64,000 nucleotides of DNA, from assembly GCF_003625485.1 (NCBI RefSeq), contig NZ_RAIR01000001.1:1-64000 (forward strand), in the 5' to 3' direction. Position 1 is the stretch's first letter. The number at the start of each line of letters is the position of its first letter. Under the pieces are notes generated by a model. It saw only the letters and a program-made list of their open reading frames with translations, was not told the origin of the DNA and made no database searches. The stretch is from Butyrivibrio sp. CB08. Lineage in GTDB: Bacteria; Bacillota; Clostridia; Lachnospirales; Lachnospiraceae. Shown here piece by piece: positions 48,680 through 57,290 of this stretch. The translations under genes were made by a program, and so were the position numbers.

Positions 48680-50237
48680 CGACGAGTTGTGGAGCCGTGA
48701 AAACATAAAGAGAATGCTGTCCTGGGAAGACTATTCCATTGATTTTCTTGAGCCTGCCTGTGACGGAGAAGAGGTCCTTGAGAGGATCCCCAAGGAACAG
48801 CCAGACATCGTCATAACAGATATCAACATGCCGTTTTTAAGCGGCCTTGAGCTCATAGACAAGATCCATGAGGACTACCCTGACATCATCACCATGGCAG
48901 TCAGCGGCTACGATGATTTCCAAAAGGTAAAGGGCGTGTTCATGGCAGGAGGTATCGACTATCTGCTTAAGCCCGTTGGCCGCGAGCAGCTGGTGGATTC
49001 ACTTAGTAAGGCCTTAAAGACCTTAGAGGAGAGGGAAAAAGAAAAGGCTGCCATGCTGGACAGTAAGCTCAGGGAGAACTATGTCTCCTCCTTTTTAGAG
49101 GACGATGAATTCTCATCGCTCTTAAATGGCAAGCTCTTCAGACCCGGGCAGGAATCCCATGTCCCAAGCACGAAGGTCTTTTCCGAGATGTCCACAATCC
49201 TTGTTAAGTTCCACGATGTGGAGGTCTTAAAGCAGAGCTACAACAAGGATGTCCTTCGAATGTCCTACAGCATGAAGGAGCGCCTAAGGGAACTTATCGA
49301 CGTTGAGAAGTCCATTGTCTTTAACTATACGGACAAGGTCAACGAATTCATCATAGAGCTTAACGCCACACCAGGAAGGCTGCGTCTTATCGCAGACAGG
49401 ATCCTCACCGCATTTCCTCTGGAAAAGCAGGGCCCGGTAACAATCGTTATCCACGATCAGGCAAGCTCTCTTGACGACATCGCAACAGTTTACAGGGAGA
49501 TGATCGCAGACCTTGTGACAAGACCTTTTGACTGCAAACACAGCGTCATCACCTGCTCCAATGATAAGGGATACTCTAAGGTTACTGTGCGCTTTAATGA
49601 CAGGATCGAGACCCAGGTCATTGACAGCTTTACTGCTGGGGACATCAAGCGTGCCCGCAGTATCATCATGGATAAGGCAGGACTTTCAAAGTGCGACACT
49701 GCAGGCTGGAGCCTCTTTGAAGTGACCCAGTTTACTTCAAAGGTCATCAACAACCTGGCAGCCATAGGTGATGGGAACGATGCAAGGACCTACGAGGAAG
49801 TCCAGGATGCCCTAAACTACGGCCTCCGCTCCCTCGATAAGCAGACCATAATAGACAACATCGACCTTGCCCTTGAGATCGCAACAGGCGGGGACACCAA
49901 GGAGAACGCCTCCATTAACAGTCAGGTTGAGAACATCCAGCAGTACATCGGCGAGCACTACATGGAGCACCTATCCCTTGCTGGCCTTGCGGAGCAGTTC
50001 TTCGTTGAGCCAAGTTATCTTTCAAGAAAGTTCTCCCAGAAGTTTGGTGAGACCATTACTTCCTACATAACAAGGTGCAGGATGGACAAGGCAAAAGAGC
50101 TGATGGCTGATGAAGAGAATAAGCTTGAGGTCATCTCTTTTGAAGTGGGCTACGATGACTATAACTATTTTAGCCGCGTATTCAGGCGCTTTGAGGGCAC
50201 GAGCCCCAGCGAGTACCGAAAAAATATCCTTGCATGA
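48648..50237 (+). CDS. YesN-type response regulator (REC-AraC)
   Basis: 529 residues. REC domain at 1-125 with the phosphoacceptor Asp in DIVITDINMPFLSGLE and conserved Lys in YLLKPVG; a long linker region; and two AraC helix-turn-helices at the C-terminus (LSLAGLAEQFFVEPSYLSRK and LEVISFEVGYDDYNYFSRVF). AGGAGG precedes ATG. It probably activates the ABC importer operon that follows. Confidence 0.93.
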   Translation: MGAKYKVLSADDELWSRENIKRMLSWEDYSIDFLEPACDGEEVLERIPKEQPDIVITDINMPFLSGLELIDKIHEDYPDIITMAVSGYDDFQKVKGVFMAGGIDYLLKPVGREQLVDSLSKALKTLEEREKEKAAMLDSKLRENYVSSFLEDDEFSSLLNGKLFRPGQESHVPSTKVFSEMSTILVKFHDVEVLKQSYNKDVLRMSYSMKERLRELIDVEKSIVFNYTDKVNEFIIELNATPGRLRLIADRILTAFPLEKQGPVTIVIHDQASSLDDIATVYREMIADLVTRPFDCKHSVITCSNDKGYSKVTVRFNDRIETQVIDSFTAGDIKRARSIIMDKAGLSKCDTAGWSLFEVTQFTSKVINNLAAIGDGNDARTYEEVQDALNYGLRSLDKQTIIDNIDLALEIATGGDTKENASINSQVENIQQYIGEHYMEHLSLAGLAEQFFVEPSYLSRKFSQKFGETITSYITRCRMDKAKELMADEENKLEVISFEVGYDDYNYFSRVFRRFEGTSPSEYRKNILA

Positions 50238-50313
50238 TTTTTACAAACTAGTCAAAAAAGTGATAATCAGTTTTTAAAATTCGTGCTAATAGTTCCATAA
50301 ACCAAATTGATAG

Positions 50314-50371
50314 AATAAGCTTCGAAGACAGGAAAAGATTTAGGGGGCCTGCTTCGGAGCTTATTTCTTTT
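50314..50371 (+). terminator. Long-stem terminator between response regulator and importer genes
   Basis: AATAAGCTTCGAAG (50314-50327) pairs with CTTCGGAGCTTATT (50352-50365, one wobble), then TTCTTTTT. The loop has 24 bases. It separates the regulator genes from the importer operon or acts as attenuator. Confidence 0.7.
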
Positions 50372-50387
50372 TGCGGAGGAGTGATCG

Positions 50388-50855
50388 GTGTTGATTCCAC
50401 ATAGAAACATTTATGCATCATTTTTTACTGCCCTGGCTTTTGTGGCGGTGATCGCCCTGATACTTTTTACCACAGGGTGCGGAGCTACTAAGCAGCAACA
50501 GATAGACACAGAGGATGGCATAACCAATATCCTCGATTATGTAACCGTCGATTTTAGCGGCAATGACGGAGAGGGTACAGCTTATGTTAATGTCGACTAC
50601 AACGGTCTTGAGACTGAGATGGTTGGCGGCAAGGAAAAGATCAAGGAGCTTGACGAGATAAGTGATCTCTCAGTCCTTTCCAAATACATTAACGTGGTGT
50701 CCTCAATCTCTTTTGACATCGACAAGAATGCAGGACTTAAAAACGGGGACCAGGTCATCGTGTCAGTGTCCTATGACAGCAGCGCAGCGGGGGCTGCAGG
50801 CGTCAACTTTGGAGAGCAGAAGAGCAGGACCTACGTGGTAAAGGGACTTAAGTAA
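50388..50855 (+). CDS. Small lipoprotein of unknown function
   Basis: 155 residues beginning with GTG behind GCGGAGGA. A signal peptide ends in the lipobox TTGC (Cys about residue 31); the mature part is a beta-rich domain with FDIDKNAGLKNGDQVIVSVS, a pattern shared with small extracytoplasmic domains of Firmicutes. It is first in the importer region and may modulate the binding protein. Family not recognised. Confidence 0.7.
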   Translation: MLIPHRNIYASFFTALAFVAVIALILFTTGCGATKQQQIDTEDGITNILDYVTVDFSGNDGEGTAYVNVDYNGLETEMVGGKEKIKELDEISDLSVLSKYINVVSSISFDIDKNAGLKNGDQVIVSVSYDSSAAGAAGVNFGEQKSRTYVVKGLK

Positions 50856-50938
50856 GTGAGGTTACAAATTCGCGTCGGGGATGGCCCTGCGCGATCATCA
50901 TAATTTTTCTTTTAACTAAGAAGGAGGGTTACAAATCT

Positions 50939-52105
50939 ATGAAAAAGAGTATTAAGAGAATTGGTGCGCTGCTACTAGCTGGGGTTATGTCAGCAGCACT
51001 GATCACAGGCTGCGGACAGGCAGCAGGATCAGCTTCATCAGGTTCAAAGGGGACACCTGATAAGATCAAGATTGGCGTATCAATCTGGAGTTCCACAGAC
51101 GTTCTTGGAAGCCAGTGTAAGAAGATCGTTGACAAGGCAGCTAAGGCCAACGGCGTAGAAGTTCAGTACGTTGACCAGGCTCACGTTTCAGAGCAGGTTA
51201 CAGCATCAGTTGAGCAGCTTTGCGCAGCTGGATGCCAGGGTATCATCATCTGTAATTCAGCTGATTCCGAGATGACATCAGCGATCAATACATGTACAGA
51301 GCACGGCGTTTATATCGCTCAGTTCTTCCGTATCATTTCACAGGAGAACAGTCCTGAGGTTTACAAGACAGCTTGCAACTCCAAGTACTATATTGGTGCG
51401 GTTCACGAAGATGAGGTAACAAACGGATATACACTTGTTAATCTTCTTCTTGAGAACGGCGACAGAACAATCGGCCTTGAGGCTTGGACAGTTGGTGATG
51501 CTACATTCCAGCTCAGATGGAAGGGCTACCTTCAGGCAATCGACGAGTGGAACGCTGCACATCCAGACGATCCAGCAACTATCACAGAGCCTGTTTATGC
51601 TAACACATCTTCAGAAGAAGGCGCTGCAGCAGCTATGTCACTGTACAACTCAAATCCTGGAATGGACGCTCTCATTGTAGCAGGCGGCGGTGGAGATCCA
51701 CTTGTTGGTTCAATCGGTGCTTATGCAAATGAAGGCCTCACAGGCAAGATCGACGTTGTATCTACAGACTTCCTTGATGACCTTGCGGATCAGCTTAAGT
51801 CAGGCGGAATGTTTGCTGAGTCAGGCGGACACTTCTGTGATCCTCTCTTTGCTTTCTACCTTGTTCTCAACGCAGTTAAGGGCAACTATGCAAAAGAGGA
51901 AGGTTCCTTCGGTTACGAGATTCTCTTCCCATATCTGTACGTATCATCTCCTGATGACTACGCTAACTACGAGAAGTATTTCGTAAACGACGATCCTTAC
52001 ACAGACGAAGAGCTTGCAACAATGGCTGGCTACAGCTTCGACGAGCTCAACAAGGCAGCATCAAATCTTTCAATCGACGACGTTATCTCTCGTCACAGCA
52101 AGTGA
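50939..52105 (+). CDS. Sugar-type ABC importer substrate-binding lipoprotein
   Basis: 388 residues. Signal peptide with lipobox ITGC (Cys about residue 25), then a Ser/Gly linker and a type I periplasmic binding protein fold: IKIGVSIWSSTDVLGSQCKK at the start, a hinge region near QAHVSEQVTASVEQLCAAG and ALIVAGGGGDPLVGSIGAYA. It captures a pentose/hexose or similar solute and delivers it to the two permeases downstream. AAGGAGG precedes the ATG. Codon use is strongly biased to highly-expressed codons. Confidence 0.9.
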   Translation: MKKSIKRIGALLLAGVMSAALITGCGQAAGSASSGSKGTPDKIKIGVSIWSSTDVLGSQCKKIVDKAAKANGVEVQYVDQAHVSEQVTASVEQLCAAGCQGIIICNSADSEMTSAINTCTEHGVYIAQFFRIISQENSPEVYKTACNSKYYIGAVHEDEVTNGYTLVNLLLENGDRTIGLEAWTVGDATFQLRWKGYLQAIDEWNAAHPDDPATITEPVYANTSSEEGAAAAMSLYNSNPGMDALIVAGGGGDPLVGSIGAYANEGLTGKIDVVSTDFLDDLADQLKSGGMFAESGGHFCDPLFAFYLVLNAVKGNYAKEEGSFGYEILFPYLYVSSPDDYANYEKYFVNDDPYTDEELATMAGYSFDELNKAASNLSIDDVISRHSK

Positions 52106-52195
52106 TAACAAACAGCTTATAAGGGAAAAGAGTTTTTGCCGTATTCCCTGCCATCCAGGGAGTACGGCATATAATCTTGTTTTTGGGAGGAGTTT

Positions 52196-53143
52196 ATGAG
52201 TAAACTTCAAAAATTCAGGCAGAGCCACTGGTACGGATTAGTGCTCCTTGCGCTGATAGCTTTTTTATTCTGGGCCATATTCAAAGCACTGGCTCCACAG
52301 ACCTTCGGGGATTTCGACAAATTACAGACTTATCTTAAGACAGCTCTCTATTATGCAGTGGGCGGCTGCGGCCTCTACTTCATCTGCGTAATGGGACCAT
52401 TTGATATGAGTGTAGGCGCAAACATCGTGCTCTCATCGGTGCTTGCTGTAAATATGAGCGAACGTTTCGGATATGCAGGGCTCCTCATAGCGCCCATGAT
52501 CAGTGGCGTTTTGGTGGGACTGCTTAACGGACTTGTATATATTAAACTTAGGATCTCATCCCTCATCGTAACCGCGGGACTTTCCCTGGTTTATGAGGCT
52601 CTTTCAATCTTTGCCACCAATGGAAAAGAGGCTATCCTGGCTCCAGAGTACCGCGCCTTTGGCGACTATCCCGGAAACCTGGTGCTGGCTCTTTTGGCAT
52701 TCTTACTGTGTGCATTCATCCTTAAATACACCAAGATCGGAACATACACCTATGCCATTGGCTCAAACGAAGTGGTGGCCAAGAACATGGGCGTTAATGT
52801 AGATAAATACAAGGTTGTAGCATTTGTGCTGTGCGGCTTCTTTGTAGGTGTTGAGGCAATCCTTACAATTTCCTACGGAACATCCATGACAAGTGCATCA
52901 AACCTTGCTTCCATGGCAAGAAACTTCCCGCCTCTTATGGGAACTTTCTTTGGCCTTGCGTTTAAGAAGTACGGACATCCGGTCATCGCCATAGTTGTTG
53001 GAGAGTTCATCATCCAGCTCCTGTTCCAGGGATTCGTTGCCCTTGGCGCACCAACTACAGTGCAGAACATCGTAACCGGTATCGTTCTTCTTGCAATCGT
53101 CACACTTACCATCAAGCCAGTTAAGGGCGCAGTTGTTAAATAA
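52196..53143 (+). CDS. ABC importer permease (RbsC/MglC type), first
   Basis: 315 residues with eight to ten membrane segments. GPFDMSVGANIVLSSVLAVN is the BPD_transp_2 family motif and YAIGSNEVVAKNMGVNVDKY the coupling-loop region contacting the ATPase. GGGAGGAG before ATG 52196. Paired with the non-identical permease at 54669. Confidence 0.9.
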   Translation: MSKLQKFRQSHWYGLVLLALIAFLFWAIFKALAPQTFGDFDKLQTYLKTALYYAVGGCGLYFICVMGPFDMSVGANIVLSSVLAVNMSERFGYAGLLIAPMISGVLVGLLNGLVYIKLRISSLIVTAGLSLVYEALSIFATNGKEAILAPEYRAFGDYPGNLVLALLAFLLCAFILKYTKIGTYTYAIGSNEVVAKNMGVNVDKYKVVAFVLCGFFVGVEAILTISYGTSMTSASNLASMARNFPPLMGTFFGLAFKKYGHPVIAIVVGEFIIQLLFQGFVALGAPTTVQNIVTGIVLLAIVTLTIKPVKGAVVK

Positions 53144-53155
53144 GGAGGAGAAGAC

Positions 53156-54652
53156 ATGAGCGAAGTATTACTTCATGCCGAAGAGATCGACAAGAACTTC
53201 GGTGTCACACATGCCATAGATCGTGTCACTCTCGACTTCTTTAAGGGCGAAGTGCATGCGCTTATTGGCGAAAACGGATCAGGCAAATCCACATTTACAT
53301 CATGCCTTACAGGAATCTACCACAAGGACTCCGGAACCTTTACGCTTTTGGGAAAAGAGATAAATGCCCACGATCAGGTTGATGGCAACTATCAGGGCGT
53401 AGCCATCATCGTTCAGGAGATTGGAACTCTGTCAGGCCTTACAGTCGCTGAGAATATCTTTCTTGGAAAAGAGGATGAGTTCACCAAGTTCCATGTTAAG
53501 AACACCAAGGCAATGAACAAAAAAGCCCAGGAGCTTCTTGATTCCTACGGCTTTAACTACATCAAGGCAACAGACATCATTGATAAATATAACTTCGAGG
53601 ACAGAAAGCTCATTGAGATCGTAAAGGCAACACACTTTAAGCCCCAGGTCCTGGTGGTTGACGAGACCACCACAGCCCTTGGTGAGAAGGGCAGAAAAGA
53701 GCTGTTCAAGGTAATGAAGGATACCAAAGAGGATGGAAGATGTGTCATTTTCATATCCCATGACCTTGATGAAGTTCTTGAGCAGTCAGACAACATCAGC
53801 GTCCTTCGAGACGGCGTTTTGGTTGACACAGTAAAGAGCAGCGAGGTTACAACAGACGATCTTAAAAAGCTTATGGTTGGCCGAGAGATCACAAGAAGCT
53901 ACTACAGATCAGACTACGGCGAGCAGGTGTCAGATGAGGTTGTTCTTAGGGGCGAGAACTTAACTGTCCCGGGAGAGATCGAGGACTTTTCAATTGAGCT
54001 TCACAAGGGAGAGATCATCGGTATCGGCGGACTTTCGGAGTGCGGTATGCACGAGGTGGGAAAAGCTCTTTTCGGCGCTTCCTATGACAGAAAGGGCAGC
54101 GTAACCCTTGCGGATGGCACAAAGATAAACGACATCAAGACAGCCATTGACCACAGCATTGCTTATGCATCCAAGGACAGAGACAATGAGTCCCTTGTCA
54201 TCAACGATACAATTCAGGACAACATCTGCCTTCCGTCTCTGGAAGATATAAAGAGAAATCATGTCCTCCATGCCAGGGACGAGAAGGCCTTCGCCGAAAA
54301 GTACGCTATGCAGATGTCCACCAAGATGCAGGGAGTGCACCAGTTTATGTCGGCGCTGTCTGGTGGTAACAAGCAAAAGGTTGTACTGGCAAGGTGGGTC
54401 GGCAAGAATTCAGACATCATCATCCTTGATTCACCTACCCGTGGTATCGACGTCAAGGTTAAGGCTGACATCTATCATATGATGGACGAGATGAGAAAAA
54501 GCGGTAAGTCCATAATAATGATCTCAGAAGAGATCTCTGAGCTTCTTGGTATGGCTGACAGGATCCTCATCATGAAGGATGGTAAGCTAAGCGGCGAGTT
54601 TGCAAGATCAGAAGGTCTGAAGGACACAGACCTCATTGCGAAGATGGTATAA
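53156..54652 (+). CDS. ABC importer double ATP-binding protein (MglA/RbsA type)
   Basis: 498 residues, two ATPase halves. First half: Walker A GENGSGKST, Walker B VLVVDETTTAL, but the signature region reads YNFEDRKLIEIVKA in place of LSxAxxQ. Second half: no Walker A lysine (GGLSECGMHEVGKALFG), intact LSGGNKQKV signature and Walker B IIILDSPTRGID. Thus one competent site can form from Walker A of half one and the signature of half two, as usual for the MglA class. AAGGAGG before ATG. Confidence 0.92.
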   Translation: MSEVLLHAEEIDKNFGVTHAIDRVTLDFFKGEVHALIGENGSGKSTFTSCLTGIYHKDSGTFTLLGKEINAHDQVDGNYQGVAIIVQEIGTLSGLTVAENIFLGKEDEFTKFHVKNTKAMNKKAQELLDSYGFNYIKATDIIDKYNFEDRKLIEIVKATHFKPQVLVVDETTTALGEKGRKELFKVMKDTKEDGRCVIFISHDLDEVLEQSDNISVLRDGVLVDTVKSSEVTTDDLKKLMVGREITRSYYRSDYGEQVSDEVVLRGENLTVPGEIEDFSIELHKGEIIGIGGLSECGMHEVGKALFGASYDRKGSVTLADGTKINDIKTAIDHSIAYASKDRDNESLVINDTIQDNICLPSLEDIKRNHVLHARDEKAFAEKYAMQMSTKMQGVHQFMSALSGGNKQKVVLARWVGKNSDIIILDSPTRGIDVKVKADIYHMMDEMRKSGKSIIMISEEISELLGMADRILIMKDGKLSGEFARSEGLKDTDLIAKMV

Positions 54653-54668
54653 GGGGGCTTAGGGAGAA

Positions 54669-55592
54669 ATGAAAAAAACGATAATAGCTAGAAACATTAT
54701 GCCCTTCGCGGGATTCATCTTTATTGTAGTTTTGTTTGCAGTGCTGACCGGGGGACAGCTCTTTACCGCAGGAAACTTAAAGCTTCTGTTGTCACAGTCC
54801 TACGTTTTGCTGATAGCCTGTGTTGGCGTGTTCATGGTAATGACCATGGGAGGCCTGGACTTTTCACAGGGATCCATGCTTGGTGTGTGCTCTGTAGTTA
54901 TCTGCTTTTTATCTAACTACAACATGCTTCTTGCCATCATCTGCGGAGTGCTGACAGGCGGTCTTATTGGAATAGTAAACGGATTCTTTAATGTTAAGCG
55001 CAAGATCACATCCTTTATCGTTACTATCTGTAACATGTATCTGCTTCGTGGAATGGTTGCCTACGCTACCACAAAAAGCCCTGTTTACGGCGTTTCCAAT
55101 ATCACCAACTACAACACCATGGGCTTTAACCTGACATTCACACTGATAATCCTGGTGGTTGCCTTTGTGGTATTTCAGTACACCGGCCTTGGAAACAGAC
55201 TTAAAGCGATAGGCGCCGGCGAGACTGCAGCAAGGTTTGCGGGAGTAAGAGTTGAGAAGACCAAGATGCTGGTCTATATGGCAGCAGGCATGATAACTGG
55301 TCTTGCAGCCTTCATCAACAGTATCAAGGTTGGATCAGTTACTTCAACAGCTGGCAATCAGCTCGAGACACAGATCATGATCGCACTGGTTCTTGGCGGA
55401 ATGCCTGTAAATGGCGGAGCCAAGGTTAAGTTCTTTAATATCGTACTTGGAGCACTTACTTATAAGATCCTCACAGCAGGACTTGTAATGCTGGGAATAG
55501 AGCCAAAGACCCAGCAGCTCATCATGGGTATCGTATTCCTTGTGATGGTTGCTGTGTTTGCGGACAGGGAGACAGGTATGATCGTAAAATAA
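54669..55592 (+). CDS. ABC importer permease (RbsC type), second
   Basis: 307 residues with eight to nine membrane segments; GLDFSQGSMLGVCSVVIC is the family motif and AIGAGETAARFAGVRVEKTK the coupling loop. Only distantly similar to the first permease, so the transporter is a heterodimer. GGGG before ATG. Ends the importer operon before two terminator stems. Confidence 0.9.
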   Translation: MKKTIIARNIMPFAGFIFIVVLFAVLTGGQLFTAGNLKLLLSQSYVLLIACVGVFMVMTMGGLDFSQGSMLGVCSVVICFLSNYNMLLAIICGVLTGGLIGIVNGFFNVKRKITSFIVTICNMYLLRGMVAYATTKSPVYGVSNITNYNTMGFNLTFTLIILVVAFVVFQYTGLGNRLKAIGAGETAARFAGVRVEKTKMLVYMAAGMITGLAAFINSIKVGSVTSTAGNQLETQIMIALVLGGMPVNGGAKVKFFNIVLGALTYKILTAGLVMLGIEPKTQQLIMGIVFLVMVAVFADRETGMIVK

Positions 55593-55603
55593 ACCCGCTT
55601 TGG

Positions 55604-55663
55604 GGCCCTCTGGGTGGAAGCAGAGGGCCAGGTGAAAAAGAGGTCCTCCCGGCCTCTTTTTTT
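55604..55663 (+). terminator. Two consecutive stems, the second an intrinsic terminator
   Basis: GGCCCTCTG/CAGAGGGCC (55604-55629), then AAAAAGAGG/CCTCTTTTT (55635-55661) running into T. They close the importer operon. Confidence 0.88.
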
Positions 55664-55708
55664 CTTGATTTTATTGCTTTACTGTGATAACGTATTAAAA
55701 ACACACAT

Positions 55709-55714
55709 TATAAT
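55709..55714 (+). promoter_or_regulatory. -10 box of putP
   Basis: TATAAT 22 bases before the putP start codon; the corresponding -35 region (about 55686) is not a good match. Confidence 0.5.
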
Positions 55715-55736
55715 ATATAAATGAGCGGAGGAAAGT

Positions 55737-57227
55737 ATGGGAACACAGATTATTTTGGGCATAGTTATTGTTTTGTACCTTGCCATGATGATCCTCATCG
55801 GAGTTATCTTTTCCAAAGGCAACGACGATGCAGGTGATTTCTATCTTGGCGGAAGAAAGCTGGGACCACTTGTTGCAGCCATGAGTGCTGAGGCATCTGA
55901 TATGAGTAGCTGGCTGCTCCTTGGTATTCCAGGTGTCGCTTACCTTTCAGGTCTTGCTGATGCTACATGGACTATCATTGGTCTTGCCATCGGAACATAT
56001 CTCAACTGGCTGTTTGTTGCAGCCAAGCTTCGTAAGAGCACAGAGAAGCTTGGAGCTATCACAATTCCAGAGTATTTCGCAAAAAGATATGGGGATGATA
56101 AAAAGGTAATTACCCTTATTTCTGCGATCATCATAGTTATCTTCTTTATTCCATATGTTGCATCAGGTTTTGCTGCCTGCGGTAAACTCTTTAACACACT
56201 GTTTGGTGTTGATTACCTCTTTGCAATGATCGTAAGTGCCATCATCATAGCTTTATACTGCTCCCTTGGCGGATTTAAGGCTGTGTGTATGACAGACCTT
56301 GTTCAGAGTATTGCAATGACTATATCTCTTGTTGTAGTTATCTTCTTTGGAATCTCTCAGGCAGGCGGATGGGACGCTGTAGTAGCAAATGCCAAGTCAC
56401 TTCCAGGATACTTCAGTATCACACAGATCCATGACCCTGTAGCTAAGGCAGCTAATCCTTACGGACTTCTTACAATCTGTTCTACTATGGCATGGGGACT
56501 TGGCTATTTTGGAATGCCTCACATCCTGGTTCGTTTCATGGCCATCGAGGATGAGAATAAGATCAAGATATCAAGAAGAGTAGCAAGCGTATGGGTTGTT
56601 ATCGCCATGTTTGTAGCTCTTGCCATCGGTGTTATCGGACTTGCAATGACAGCAGTTGGCAAGGTTCCTGTTCTTGAGGGATCAGGTAATGCAGAGAGAG
56701 TTATCATCTACATCACAAACCTTATGAGCACCTACGGAATCATTCCTGCCATCATCGCCGGCGTTATCCTGTCTGGTATCCTTGCAGCAACAATGTCCAC
56801 AGCAGATTCACAGCTTCTTGCATCAGCATCAGCTATTTCATCAGACCTGATCCAGGCTGTAGGTAAAAAGAAACTTGACGATGAGACACAGGTTAAGGTA
56901 GCCAAGATCACTGTTATTCTCATTTCAATACTTGCTATCTTTATCGCAAGAGATCCTGATTCATCTGTATTCCAGATCGTATCCTTTGCATGGGCTGGAT
57001 TTGGTGCAGCTTTCGGACCTGTAGTTCTTCTTTCACTGTTCTGGAAGAAGTCAAACCTCTACGGCGCACTTACAGGAATGATCTTTGGCGGAGCATTCGT
57101 ATTCATCTGGAAGTATGGAATTGCCAAGCTTGGTGGCGCATTTGCAATTTACGAGCTTCTTCCTGCATTCCTTATCGCACTGGTAGTGAATGTAGTAGTA
57201 AGCCTTGTAACAGCTAAAAAGAACTAA
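55737..57227 (+). CDS. putP: Sodium/proline symporter (SSS family)
   Basis: 496 residues with thirteen predicted membrane segments. GRKLGPLVAAMSAEASDMSS, the sodium-site region of segment 2 in PutP (MSAGASDMSGW), is clear, and GYFGMPHILVRFMAIEDENK is the segment 7-8 motif. It imports L-proline with Na+. GGAGG lies before ATG 55737. Monocistronic between two terminators. Confidence 0.92.
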   Translation: MGTQIILGIVIVLYLAMMILIGVIFSKGNDDAGDFYLGGRKLGPLVAAMSAEASDMSSWLLLGIPGVAYLSGLADATWTIIGLAIGTYLNWLFVAAKLRKSTEKLGAITIPEYFAKRYGDDKKVITLISAIIIVIFFIPYVASGFAACGKLFNTLFGVDYLFAMIVSAIIIALYCSLGGFKAVCMTDLVQSIAMTISLVVVIFFGISQAGGWDAVVANAKSLPGYFSITQIHDPVAKAANPYGLLTICSTMAWGLGYFGMPHILVRFMAIEDENKIKISRRVASVWVVIAMFVALAIGVIGLAMTAVGKVPVLEGSGNAERVIIYITNLMSTYGIIPAIIAGVILSGILAATMSTADSQLLASASAISSDLIQAVGKKKLDDETQVKVAKITVILISILAIFIARDPDSSVFQIVSFAWAGFGAAFGPVVLLSLFWKKSNLYGALTGMIFGGAFVFIWKYGIAKLGGAFAIYELLPAFLIALVVNVVVSLVTAKKN

Positions 57228-57254
57228 AAACTACACAAATCTCTTCATAAAAAG

Positions 57255-57290
57255 AAAGCCCACAGCCTTTATCAGGTTGTGGGTTTTTCT
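57255..57290. terminator. Bidirectional intrinsic terminator
   Basis: AAGCCCACAGCC pairs with GGTTGTGGGTTT; runs of A before and T after it allow use by putP and by the minus-strand diguanylate cyclase, whose stop codon region it overlaps. Confidence 0.85.
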
